Positions 1-6,762 of a stretch of 8,042 nucleotides of DNA are shown in pieces; within the stretch, counting starts at the first letter, position 1; each line of letters opens with the position of its first letter. Both the position numbers and the translations under genes were made by a program. The stretch is taken from the NCBI GenBank assembly GCA_944323095.1, contig CALURE010000068.1:1-8042 (forward strand), given 5' to 3'. The notes under the pieces were generated by a model. The model worked only from the letters and a program-made list of their open reading frames with translations. It did not search any database and was not told where the DNA came from. Origin of the DNA: Candidatus Gastranaerophilales bacterium (lineage in GTDB: Bacteria; Cyanobacteriota; Vampirovibrionia; Gastranaerophilales; Gastranaerophilaceae).

Positions 1-71
1 CGGAAGCGCTTCCGCGCCCTCTCCTCGGAAGATACTTAATCTTCCTCATCGGCAGAGTGTCACGTCGACAC
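1..71. repeat. GC-rich palindrome and small hairpins at window edge
   Basis: Positions 1-14 form a perfect palindrome (CGGAAGC/GCTTCCG). The following CGCGCC suggests it continues to the left of the window, so the arm visible here is probably truncated. A second hairpin has a 7-bp stem, GGAAGAT (27-33) with ATCTTCC (39-45), and a 5-base loop. A third pairs GTGTC (57-61) with GACAC (67-71). None is followed by a T-run, so these do not look like intrinsic terminators. The stretch is clearly richer in G and C than its surroundings and encodes nothing convincing: one frame stops at 37-39, and the others lack a start and family features. It looks like an interspersed palindromic repeat or the end of a structured element. 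The true left boundary cannot be seen. Confidence 0.5.
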
Positions 72-94
72 AAATTAATTATTAAATTTTCATG

Positions 95-100
95 TATAAT
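95..100 (+). promoter_or_regulatory. Probable -10 box for the MmcQ/YjbR gene
   Basis: A perfect TATAAT lies 45 bases before the ATG at 146, in a very AT-rich stretch. The position where a -35 box is expected (about 72-77) is poor, so the promoter rests mainly on the -10 hexamer. Transcription would start near 107 and leave a leader of about 39 bases. A GAGG ribosome binding site at 132-135 sits 10 bases from the ATG. Confidence 0.45.
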
Positions 101-145
101 TATCTTAACACAAATATTTTTTTTGTAAATTGAGGCATAAGAAAT

Positions 146-493
146 ATGAATAAAAATGAATTAATTAAGCGCTGTCTTAAATTTGAAGATGCCGCAGAAA
201 CTTATCCTTTTAAAGATAAAACTTATGAAGAATACGCGGTTTTGCGCCATAAAAGCAACGGCAAATGGTTTGGACTTGTTTTTTACCTTGACGGTAAATT
301 ATGTATAAATTTGAAATGTAATCCTGTTGATTCTGCAATTTTGCGAGATGAATACAAGTTTATAACACCGGCATGGCACATGAATAAAACTCACTGGATT
401 ATGGTTGATGTTAACAAGTCGCCGAAAGATTTGCTTGATGCCTTAATTGAAACCAGTTTTACTTTAACAGCACGCAAAACAAAGACAAAATAA
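146..493 (+). CDS. MmcQ/YjbR family protein
   Basis: This is a 115-residue protein of the MmcQ/YjbR family, which has a CyaY-like fold; members are often annotated as DNA-binding, but their cellular role is poorly defined. The family pattern is clear: an N-terminal helix followed by TYPF (residues 19-22), a strand region with GKWFGLVFYLDGKLCINLKC (39-58), then the hallmark TPAWHMNKTHW (74-84), and a final helix with DLLDALIETSF. The length matches the family norm of about 110-120 residues. The start is supported by GAGG at 132-135, 10 bases upstream. uvrA begins 35 bases downstream on the same strand but has its own promoter-like sequence, so co-transcription is possible but not required. The lysine-rich tail (ARKTKTK) is unremarkable. 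The family call is secure; the biological role is not. Confidence 0.9.
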   Translation: MNKNELIKRCLKFEDAAETYPFKDKTYEEYAVLRHKSNGKWFGLVFYLDGKLCINLKCNPVDSAILRDEYKFITPAWHMNKTHWIMVDVNKSPKDLLDALIETSFTLTARKTKTK

Positions 494-494
494 T

Positions 495-522
495 TTGATA
501 TTCAATTTTTACATGCGATAAT
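495..522 (+). promoter_or_regulatory. Probable uvrA promoter, close to the ATG
   Basis: TTGATA (495-500) and GATAAT (517-522) each match the sigma-70 consensus at five of six positions and are separated by 16 bases. Only six bases lie between the -10 box and the uvrA ATG at 529, so the predicted first transcribed base is about the A of the start codon. No Shine-Dalgarno sequence precedes that ATG. A transcript from this promoter would therefore be leaderless. Read-through from the upstream gene could supply a conventional leader instead. Confidence 0.5.
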
Positions 523-528
523 GATGTT

Positions 529-3411
529 ATGCTCGACACGATTATTATAAAAGGCGCAAAAGAACATAATTTAAAGGATATTTCGCTTCAATTGCCGAAA
601 AATGAATTAATCGTTTTTACAGGTGTTTCGGGGTCGGGAAAATCCTCTCTGGCATTTGATACGATTTTTGCAGAAGGCCAGAGACGTTATATTGAAAGCC
701 TTTCAACTTACGCACGACAATTTCTGGGACAGATGGACAAACCTAATGTCGATTATATAGACGGTCTTTCTCCCGCTATTTCTATTGACCAAAAATCAAC
801 GAGCAATAACCCTAGATCCACTGTGGGTACGGTTACAGAGATTTATGATTATTTAAGGTTATTATACGCACGTGTCGGAACACCTTACTGCCCGCAGTGC
901 GGTGAAAAAATTAAGCCGCAGACAATTGATGAAATTGTTTCAAGTATTTTAAAGCTTGGCGATGGAACTAAAATCCAGATTTTAGCTCCTGTTGCAAGAG
1001 GTAAAAAGGGTGAATTTTCTTCAACATTTGAAGAGTTAAGGCAAGAAGGATTTGTCCGTGTAAAAGTTGACGGTGAAATTTATAATCTTGATGAAGATGA
1101 AATTAAGCTTACAAAAACTAAAAAACATGATATTTCCGTAGTTGTCGACAGAATTGTCGTAAAAGAATCCGCACAATCCCGTATTGCAGACAGTGTTCAA
1201 ATTGCTCTGAAAAAAGCTGACGGAATTGCTGTCGTTGATGTTGTTGGAAATAAGACCCTCACCCCTACCCCCTCTCCCAAAGGCAGAGGGGAAAATTCAG
1301 AAATAATATATAGTGAAAAACTTGCCTGCCCTAAATGTAACTTGAGCTTTGAAGAACTTGCGCCGAGAATTTTTTCTTTCAATGCGCCATACGGAGCCTG
1401 CGAAAGATGTTCGGGACTCGGTGCTGATTTTGTTATAGATCCGGATTTAATTGTTCCTGATAGAAAAAAATCTTTAAAAGACGGGGCAATTTATCCATGG
1501 TCAAAGACTTCCACATCATATTATGATGATGTTTTAAAATCAGTCTGTTCACAATTCAATATTGATATGAACAAACCTTTTGAAGAATTGTCTGAAAAAG
1601 AACAGAAAATAATTCTTTACGGAAGCGATGATATTGTAAAATTCACAGTAATGCGTTTTGGAACACACCGTTATGAAACAAAGTACCGTAGATTTGACGG
1701 GGTAATTCCGTTTCTTGAAAAACGCTATAACGAATCAAACGGCGAATACTGGCGGGAAGAAATTGAAAAATACATGACAACAACTCCATGTCCTGCCTGT
1801 CATGGCGCAAGATTAAAACCTTTTCCGCTTGCTGTTAAAATTAAAGACAAAAACATTTATGAGTTTACACTCATGCCGATTGATGAAGAACTGGAATTTG
1901 TATCTGAACTGTATCTTGAATTGAGTGAATTTCAGCTTCATATCGCAAAACAAATCTTAGATGAAATCAGGGCGCGTCTGAGATTTTTAAAAGATGTCGG
2001 TTTAAGTTATCTTGATCTTGCAAGAAGGGCAGGAACTTTATCCGGCGGCGAGGCGCAGCGTATAAGGCTGGCAACACAAATAGGAAGCGGTTTGTCAGGT
2101 GTTTTGTATGTCCTTGATGAACCGTCAATAGGACTTCATCAGCGAGATAACGACAGATTGATTAAAACTCTTATAAAACTTCGTAATCTCGGCAATACTT
2201 TAATTGTCGTTGAACACGATGAAGACACAATAAGAAATGCGGATTATATTGTTGATATAGGACCAAAAGCCGGTATAAACGGCGGTAAAGTAATTGCCTG
2301 CGGTTCAGTTCAGGATATTATCGATGCAAAAGATTCTATTACTGGAAAATATTTGAGCGGAGAAAAATATATTCCTATTCCTGAAAAAGTCAGAGAAGGC
2401 AACGGACATTATCTTCATGTAAAAAATGCACATATAAACAACTTAAAAAATATAGATGTAGATATTCCGCTCGGCAAAATTGTGTGTCTGACAGGTGTTT
2501 CAGGTTCAGGAAAATCTTCTTTAATGCAGGATTTGATATATGAATATGCTTTGCATAAACTTCGCGGAAACAAACCAAAACCTCAAGGAATAGATGAAAT
2601 TACGGGGTTTGAAAACATCGATAAAATAATTGCCATAGACCAATCCCCTATAGGAAGAACCCCGCGGTCAAATCCTGCAACTTACACTGATTTATTTACG
2701 CATATAAGGGAATTGTATTCCAAAACAAATGAAGCAAAATTACGCGGATATAAACCCGGAAGATTCAGCTTTAACGTAAAAGGCGGGCGCTGCGAGGCCT
2801 GTAAAGGCGACGGTGTTATAAAAATTGAGATGAATTTTTTGTCAGATGTTTATGTAAAATGTGATGTCTGCAAAGGCAAACGATACAACCGCGAAACTCT
2901 GGAAGTTAAATATAAAGGCAAGACAATTTCTGATGTTCTTGATATGAGTGTTAAAGAAGCACTGGAATTTTTCGACAGTATTCCTGCAATTAAAAATAAG
3001 CTCCAAACATTAAATGATGTTGGTCTGGATTATATGAAGCTCGGGCAGAGTGCGACAACTCTTTCAGGCGGTGAAGCGCAGAGAATTAAACTTGCATCAG
3101 AATTAAATAAACGCTCAACGGGAAAAACTCTCTATCTCTTGGATGAACCGTCTGTAGGACTTCACTGGTACGATTTGGACAAACTTATAAAAATTCTCCA
3201 GCAGCTTGCTGATCAGGGAAATACTGTTCTTGTAATTGAGCACAATCTTGATTTCATAAAGATTGCCGATCATATTATTGATCTGGGGCCTGAAGGCGGT
3301 ATCGGAGGCGGTCAGGTAATTGCTCAAGGAACACCTCTGGAAGTTTCAAAATGCAAAAAATCATACACAGGTCAATATCTCAAACCAATATTGACAAACA
3401 CCGTAAAATAA
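529..3411 (+). CDS. uvrA: Excinuclease ABC subunit A (UvrA)
   Basis: UvrA is the cytoplasmic ATP-dependent damage sensor of nucleotide excision repair; it dimerises, scans DNA and loads UvrB. The 960 residues cover the whole family architecture. The first ATPase half has Walker A GVSGSGKSS (32-40), ABC signature LSGGEAQR (from 504) and Walker B VLDEPS (D530, E531). The second half has Walker A (656-664), signature (from 845) and Walker B LLDEPS (D872, E873). Zinc modules are visible at C267/C270/C291/C294 and at C755/C758/C778/C781, with a further CPAC pair at C421/C424. The damage-binding segment has the conserved IDQSPIGRTPRSNPATYT motif. The length exceeds the roughly 940 of typical homologs partly because of a short insertion at about 243-257 (LTPTPSPKGRGE), encoded by a C-rich palindromic repeat just before the first zinc module. 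There is no ribosome binding site, and the ATG at 529 matches the family N-terminus. No terminator follows the gene. Confidence 0.98.
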   Translation: MLDTIIIKGAKEHNLKDISLQLPKNELIVFTGVSGSGKSSLAFDTIFAEGQRRYIESLSTYARQFLGQMDKPNVDYIDGLSPAISIDQKSTSNNPRSTVGTVTEIYDYLRLLYARVGTPYCPQCGEKIKPQTIDEIVSSILKLGDGTKIQILAPVARGKKGEFSSTFEELRQEGFVRVKVDGEIYNLDEDEIKLTKTKKHDISVVVDRIVVKESAQSRIADSVQIALKKADGIAVVDVVGNKTLTPTPSPKGRGENSEIIYSEKLACPKCNLSFEELAPRIFSFNAPYGACERCSGLGADFVIDPDLIVPDRKKSLKDGAIYPWSKTSTSYYDDVLKSVCSQFNIDMNKPFEELSEKEQKIILYGSDDIVKFTVMRFGTHRYETKYRRFDGVIPFLEKRYNESNGEYWREEIEKYMTTTPCPACHGARLKPFPLAVKIKDKNIYEFTLMPIDEELEFVSELYLELSEFQLHIAKQILDEIRARLRFLKDVGLSYLDLARRAGTLSGGEAQRIRLATQIGSGLSGVLYVLDEPSIGLHQRDNDRLIKTLIKLRNLGNTLIVVEHDEDTIRNADYIVDIGPKAGINGGKVIACGSVQDIIDAKDSITGKYLSGEKYIPIPEKVREGNGHYLHVKNAHINNLKNIDVDIPLGKIVCLTGVSGSGKSSLMQDLIYEYALHKLRGNKPKPQGIDEITGFENIDKIIAIDQSPIGRTPRSNPATYTDLFTHIRELYSKTNEAKLRGYKPGRFSFNVKGGRCEACKGDGVIKIEMNFLSDVYVKCDVCKGKRYNRETLEVKYKGKTISDVLDMSVKEALEFFDSIPAIKNKLQTLNDVGLDYMKLGQSATTLSGGEAQRIKLASELNKRSTGKTLYLLDEPSVGLHWYDLDKLIKILQQLADQGNTVLVIEHNLDFIKIADHIIDLGPEGGIGGGQVIAQGTPLEVSKCKKSYTGQYLKPILTNTVK
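1255..1297 (+). repeat. C-rich palindromic repeat inserted in frame within uvrA
   Basis: The sequence switches abruptly from AT-rich coding DNA to a C-rich tract starting ACCCTCACCCCTACCC. The core is a hairpin: CCCCTCT (1269-1275) pairs with AGAGGGG (1285-1291), with an inner CC/GG pair in the loop. It is read as LTPTPSPKGRGE between VVGNKT and SEIIYSEKLACPKC. Other UvrA proteins pass from the strand before it straight to the zinc module, so the segment looks like an added peptide. The opposite strand reads SPLPLGEGVGVRVL, a peptide typical of this kind of dispersed repeat in many genomes. The insertion keeps the frame and adds no stop. The exact repeat boundaries are a judgement. Confidence 0.75.
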
Positions 3412-3419
3412 TTTATCTT
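3391..3419 (+). promoter_or_regulatory. Probable promoter at the uvrA 3' end
   Basis: A perfect -35 box TTGACA (3391-3396) lies inside the last codons of uvrA. After a 17-base spacer comes TATCTT (3414-3419), which matches the -10 consensus at four of six positions. The predicted start near 3426 gives a leader of about 20 bases before the ATG at 3446. This would let the secreted-protein gene be expressed independently of uvrA. Confidence 0.5.
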
Positions 3420-3445
3420 TTTTATAACAAAGAAAGTTGGTTTAT

Positions 3446-4108
3446 ATGAAAAAAATATTTTTAAGTTTATTGCTATGCGGCTGTTTGTCGGCACCTGCTC
3501 TTGCAAAGTCTGTACCTGTGCAGGCACTTGATGATTTTACAACGGAAAATCCTCCGCGAACAATGTCTGTCAGAATTTTAGAGGATATTACAATTGATGA
3601 AAATGTTTCTTTCAAAAATGGTGATGTTATTGAAGGCAAAATTGTTGATGTAAAAGATCCTAAAAGATTGAAACGAAATGCTACTTTTTCTTTTGTTCCG
3701 TTGAGTTATACAAATGAAAACGGCGAAACAATGGAAATTCGCGGTTACTATCCTGCTAAATATACGACTAAACTTAATAAAGGCCAGCTTGCAAAAAGTG
3801 CGGCATTAGGTGTGGGAAATTTTTTTGTAAAAGGTTTGTCGCTCGGGTATAGCGCGGTGGAAGGAGCTATAAAAAATGAAAAGGACAACCGTTTCAAATC
3901 AAGCGTAACTGAAGTGTATGAAGACTCCCCGTTTTCTTATGTAGAAAAAGGCGGTGAAATAGTTATAAAAAAAGATCAGCAATTCTATCTGAATTTTAAG
4001 GTAAAAGATGAGCCTGATGAAGAAGATTTGCCGAATTATGAATACAAAGAACTTGATAACAGCGCTGAAGAATTCGTAAATCCAGCTGAAAATGAAACAG
4101 GTGATTGA
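3446..4108 (+). CDS. Unrecognised secreted protein, paralog 1
   Basis: I do not recognise this 220-residue family. The N-terminus is a clear Sec signal peptide: MKK, a hydrophobic stretch, then APALA with predicted cleavage after A20. The cysteines at 11 and 13 do not form a lipobox, so export as a soluble or surface protein is more likely than lipidation. The mature part begins KSVPVQALDDF and shares the whole pattern PVQ-L-DF....P..T..V..L....G..I.GKI.D....F.F.P..Y.N...E...I.G..PAK with the next gene. A Gly/Ala-rich, moderately hydrophobic segment (about residues 114-145, SAALGVGNFFVKGLSLGYSA) is absent from the neighbour and could contact membrane. The tail (from about 185) is strongly acidic. 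An in-frame TTG at 3437 exists, but the ATG at 3446 gives the proper signal peptide. The Shine-Dalgarno is weak. The family sits next to uvrA without an obvious functional link. Confidence 0.8.
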   Translation: MKKIFLSLLLCGCLSAPALAKSVPVQALDDFTTENPPRTMSVRILEDITIDENVSFKNGDVIEGKIVDVKDPKRLKRNATFSFVPLSYTNENGETMEIRGYYPAKYTTKLNKGQLAKSAALGVGNFFVKGLSLGYSAVEGAIKNEKDNRFKSSVTEVYEDSPFSYVEKGGEIVIKKDQQFYLNFKVKDEPDEEDLPNYEYKELDNSAEEFVNPAENETGD

Positions 4109-4133
4109 CGGAACTTTTAAAATATGTTATTAT
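4105..4133 (+). promoter_or_regulatory. Strong promoter for the second secreted paralog
   Basis: TTGACG (4105-4110) is followed after 17 bases by TATTAT (4128-4133); both match the sigma-70 consensus at five of six positions. TGT at 4125-4127 adds an extended -10 element. The -35 box overlaps the TGA stop of the preceding gene. The predicted start is near 4140. The GGAG ribosome binding site at 4154-4157 lies 10 bases before the ATG at 4168. Confidence 0.65.
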
Positions 4134-4167
4134 CCTGATATAAAATAATTATTGGAGAAATGAAATA

Positions 4168-4797
4168 ATGAAAAAAATATTATTCGTATTTGCATTATTA
4201 ATGGGATTGGCATCAGTGCCTGCCAATGCAAAAACTGCTCCCGTACAAATTTTACAGGATTTTTCAATCAAGCAGCCATCGCAGACCCTGCTTGTTAAGG
4301 TTCTTGCTAATGTACAGTTAAGCAACGGCACAATGCTGCATGAAGGATATTATGTTTTAGGGCAGATTATGGATGCATCAAATTCAGGATTTGTTTTTAT
4401 GCCTGTTAAGTATCAAAATTTCCATAATGAAGTTTTTGAAGTTAACGGTAATTTCCCTGCAAAATTTGTGGAAGTTATAGAGCAGGCTGCTAAGAATAAC
4501 GATGGTATTATTGCAAAAAATTCAAAAATTTTACTGGATTTTATTGATATTCAGCAAAAGCAGGATAATTCAATAGGTGTTAAGTATCAAAATGCCGGTA
4601 CTCCTGAAGATGGTATTTCTGCTATAGTAAATAAAACAGAATCTGTGATTTATGATGATACTATTCCACAGACAATGAAGGATTTTCCTGGAATTAAGCT
4701 GAATTCATTTGACAACAGCAGCAATTTTAATATCCCGCGGAAATTAATGATAGAAGCTGAAATGAAAGATAGTAATATAAATTCTTTAAAATATTAA
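4168..4797 (+). CDS. Unrecognised secreted protein, paralog 2
   Basis: This 209-residue protein is a diverged tandem copy of the preceding gene; its family is not recognised. It has a Sec signal peptide (MKK, hydrophobic core, SVPANA, cleavage expected after A21) and a mature start KTAPVQILQDF that aligns directly with KSVPVQALDDF of its neighbour. The shared part continues through GQIMDA, FVFMPVKYQN and NGNFPAKF, a pattern rich in predicted beta strands. It then lacks the Gly-rich central segment of paralog 1 and rejoins it at a strand resembling IIAKNSKILLDF. It has its own C-terminal extension of roughly 75 residues, rich in Asn, Ser and Asp, with no recognised motif. The start is supported by GGAG at 4154-4157. 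It ends 9 bases from a convergent small ORF, with no terminator between them. Confidence 0.8.
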   Translation: MKKILFVFALLMGLASVPANAKTAPVQILQDFSIKQPSQTLLVKVLANVQLSNGTMLHEGYYVLGQIMDASNSGFVFMPVKYQNFHNEVFEVNGNFPAKFVEVIEQAAKNNDGIIAKNSKILLDFIDIQQKQDNSIGVKYQNAGTPEDGISAIVNKTESVIYDDTIPQTMKDFPGIKLNSFDNSSNFNIPRKLMIEAEMKDSNINSLKY

Positions 4798-4806
4798 ACA
4801 AAGATT

Positions 4807-4947
4807 TTAAACTTCAACAACTTCTTTTAATTCTCCGTTTCCTTGAAGAATAATTTCTTTCTCGGAACCGTTTTCGCAAATTATAATACGTGTTTTTTCC
4901 GTATCATTTTCTGTGAAACGAGAAATTTCTTTAATTTTAAAATCCAT
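4807..4947 (-). CDS. Small acidic/basic protein of 46 residues, unknown
   Basis: This short ORF encodes 46 residues, starting MDFKIKEISRFTEND and ending LKEVVEV. Nothing in it matches a family I know. It has no signal peptide or membrane segment. It is rich in Lys, Glu and Ile and has an alternating pattern (TRIIICENGSEKEIILQG) that would suit a small two- or three-strand beta sheet. Support for it being a real gene comes from a ribosome binding site (AAAGGA just upstream of the ATG), a good promoter at 4980-5007 and the absence of any other gene in this interval. It converges on the second secreted paralog. Its small size keeps confidence moderate. Confidence 0.6.
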   Translation of the reverse strand: MDFKIKEISRFTENDTEKTRIIICENGSEKEIILQGNGELKEVVEV

Positions 4948-4979
4948 ATATAATTCCTTTCAAATTGGTATTTTCTTAT

Positions 4980-5007
4980 ATGATAACAGATTTTACAGGG
5001 ATTTCAA
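4980..5007 (-). promoter_or_regulatory. Probable promoter for the 46-residue ORF
   Basis: On the minus strand, TTGAAA (5007-5002) is followed after 16 bases by TATCAT (4985-4980); each matches the consensus at five of six positions. A TGT directly before the -10 box gives an extended -10 element, as in the promoter at 4105-4133. The predicted start is near 4973, leaving about 25 bases to the ATG at 4947. Confidence 0.55.
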
Positions 5008-5038
5008 CCCTCTTGAGAATTAGTGTTAAAAAAAGTTA

Positions 5039-5740
5039 TTATTTTACCTTATACGGATAATCTTTCGGGAATGTCCAGCCGTTATATTGTATTAATGCGG
5101 TACAATAAGATGGACTATCTGATGTATAGCACCCATAATATCCATGTTTTAGTTCATCTTCATTTAACGTATTAAGCCGATACTTATATGGTTCAAAACC
5201 TCCTTGGTTATAAAGAAATTAAGCCAAATGCGAAAATAAAACTGCCCATACCTTTTCTAGTCCATGTAAAATTGCCATTATCATCTTTATCTGAAAATGT
5301 ATCTGTATTTAAATTTTTTCCGTTAGGAATATAGAAGCAATCAATTCCCCCTCCTTTTTTGGCAACCATAATACTTCCGTTTGCAAAATAAACCGCAATA
5401 TTAGTTCCTCCTGCTGATTCAAATAATTCATATTTAGTATATTTTATATACGGTAGAATATATGTTAAGAAAAATTGTTCTATGCCTGAACTGTAATCCC
5501 AATATTCCTTATTTCCGTTATCTTTTTCACTCATCAATATTGCCTGATTCATAAGTGAATAAATTTGTTTTAATTTTGCGGCAACTTCAACTCTTTTATG
5601 AGCCTGAATAAGGCTCGGCATTGTCAATGCCGCAACCACTCCGATAATGCCAAGAGTTATCAAAACTTCAGCGAGCGTAAATCCTTTGGTATAAGCTATT
5701 CTTGCGGGGAGGGGGCAATTCGAAGCTCTTTATTCATCAT
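5039..5740 (-). pseudogene. Type IV pilin-like / type II secretion pseudopilin, frameshifted
   Basis: This is a class III-signal pilin-like protein, normally cleaved by prepilin peptidase and built into a type IV pilus or type II secretion pseudopilus. The reconstruction runs from ATG 5740 (MMNKELRIAPSP), through GFTLAEVLITLGIIGVVAAL with G/F cleavage and Glu at +5, a globular part with NIAVYFANGS and FYIPNGKN, to a tail FEPYKYRLNTLNEDELKHGY and CTALIQYNGWTFPKDYPYKVK ending at 5039. Two lesions break it. In the leader, one base is missing within the G4-A-G5 run at 5706-5715, so the true start frame ends after 14 codons (TAG at 5698-5696). Near the 3' end, one extra base lies in the T-rich stretch at 5210-5218, so the body stops at 5208 instead of running on. 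The long central frame has only an internal TTG as start, which would remove the signal. The promoter and an AGGAGG site (5749-5754) are intact, so the damage may be recent, phase-variable or a sequencing error. Confidence 0.85.
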
Positions 5741-5748
5741 ATTTTCAA

Positions 5749-5801
5749 CCTCCTAATTGTTATTATAAAATCATTATTTACGATTTTTTAAAATTTGTCA
5801 A
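5749..5801 (-). promoter_or_regulatory. Strong promoter and RBS of the pilin-like gene
   Basis: A perfect TTGACA (5801-5796) is followed after exactly 17 bases by AATAAT (5778-5773, five of six). The predicted start is near 5766. A full AGGAGG Shine-Dalgarno occupies 5754-5749, 8 bases before the first ATG at 5740. This is the best promoter and ribosome-binding pair in the window, yet it drives a broken reading frame. Confidence 0.75.
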
Positions 5802-5833
5802 GATACAAAAAACTAAAAATGTGTAAATTTTAT

Positions 5834-5866
5834 AAAAAAAGAGGACTATATTAGTCCTCTTTTTTT
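5834..5866 (-). terminator. Intrinsic terminator of the rpsB-tsf operon
   Basis: GAGGACTA (5841-5848) pairs perfectly with TAGTCCTC (5852-5859) around a 3-base loop. Seven A on one side and seven T on the other extend the stem to 15 bp, so it can work in both directions. It begins 16 bases past the tsf stop and lies before the promoter of the pilin-like gene, separating the two transcription units. Confidence 0.92.
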
Positions 5867-5881
5867 ACGTTTCTGTATTAA

Positions 5882-6745
5882 TTAGCCTTTAATTTGGCTC
5901 ATTACTTCATCAGCAAAGTTTTCCTGACGTTTTTCAAGACCTTCTCCAAGCATGTATCTTGTGAAAGCTGTAATGTTTAATTTGCCTTCAATTAATTGGC
6001 CTACTGTTATATCCGGATTTTTAATAAACGGCTGTTCAAGCAATACTTTACCTGAGAGCAGTTTATTTACTCTGCCTTCAACAATTTTGGCTCTGATTTG
6101 TTCAGGTTTCTTTTGAAGGTCTTCTTTACCCATTTCGATTTCTGTTTCATGGTCAATAACAGACTGCGGAATTTCATCTCTTTTGATAAATTCAGGTGCA
6201 GATGATGCGATGTGCAGACAAATGTCGTTCATCAATTCATCATCTTTTTTATCAGTTTGGATTAATACACCGATTTTTCCGTTATGAATGTATGAAGCAG
6301 TGTTGCCTTCGTAGCGTACAAATCTTCTGAAAGTAATTTTTTCACCGATTGACGCAATTTTTTCTTTAATAACTTCAGAAATAACTTTACCGCATTTGGG
6401 GCAGGTTGAAGATAATAATGCATCAACATCAGCGGGGTTTGTTTTTGCTACAACTTCTGCAAGCCCGTTTGACAATTCTTTGAATTCTTCATTTTTAGCA
6501 ACGAAGTCTGTTTCGCAATTAACTTCTACCATAGCACCGCAATCAGTTTGGATTGAGGATGCAACCAGACCTTCAGCAGCAATTCTGCCCATTTTTTTAT
6601 CGGCAGAAGCGATACCTTTCTGGCGAAGAACTTCCATTGCTTTTTCCATATCTCCGTCTGTTTCAACAAGTGCTTTTTTTGCATCCATCATACCTGCACC
6701 TGTTTTGTCACGGAGTTCTTTTACCATTTGAGCTGTAATATTCAT
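5882..6745 (-). CDS. tsf: Translation elongation factor Ts
   Basis: EF-Ts is the guanine nucleotide exchange factor that recycles EF-Tu in the cytoplasm. The 287 residues match the usual length (283 in E. coli). The N-terminal UBA-like domain carries the signature ELRDKTGAGMMDAKKAL (10-26). The EF-Tu-contacting TDFV motif is present at 79-82. The core domain follows, with GEKITFRRFVRYEG and IHNGKIGVLI, then a coiled region and the C-terminal module ending near the stop. One oddity is CPKCGK (C115, C118), where homologs usually have a GKTVEE-like sequence; it resembles half of a zinc site. AAGGAG precedes the ATG by a normal distance. The gene follows rpsB at 110 bases, the classical order, and is closed by the terminator at 5834-5866. 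Confidence 0.98.
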   Translation of the reverse strand: MNITAQMVKELRDKTGAGMMDAKKALVETDGDMEKAMEVLRQKGIASADKKMGRIAAEGLVASSIQTDCGAMVEVNCETDFVAKNEEFKELSNGLAEVVAKTNPADVDALLSSTCPKCGKVISEVIKEKIASIGEKITFRRFVRYEGNTASYIHNGKIGVLIQTDKKDDELMNDICLHIASSAPEFIKRDEIPQSVIDHETEIEMGKEDLQKKPEQIRAKIVEGRVNKLLSGKVLLEQPFIKNPDITVGQLIEGKLNITAFTRYMLGEGLEKRQENFADEVMSQIKG

Positions 6746-6762
6746 TATAATCTCCTTATTTA

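Noticed and set aside
1197..1382. Minus-strand ORF of 61 codons within uvrA
   Set aside because: It is antisense to the conserved UvrA zinc region, and its distinctive peptide (SPLPLGEGVGVRVL) is just the repeat read on the other strand.
3437..3445. Upstream TTG start for the first secreted protein
   Set aside because: The ATG at 3446 yields a standard MKK signal peptide; the TTG adds three residues without better support.
5208..5663. Pilin body as an independent gene starting at TTG 5663
   Set aside because: That start removes the prepilin cleavage site and has no ribosome binding site; the real start is upstream in another frame.
6396..6738. Plus-strand ORFs opposite tsf
   Set aside because: Both are antisense to the strongly conserved EF-Ts N-terminal region and have low-complexity Ser/Phe-rich translations.
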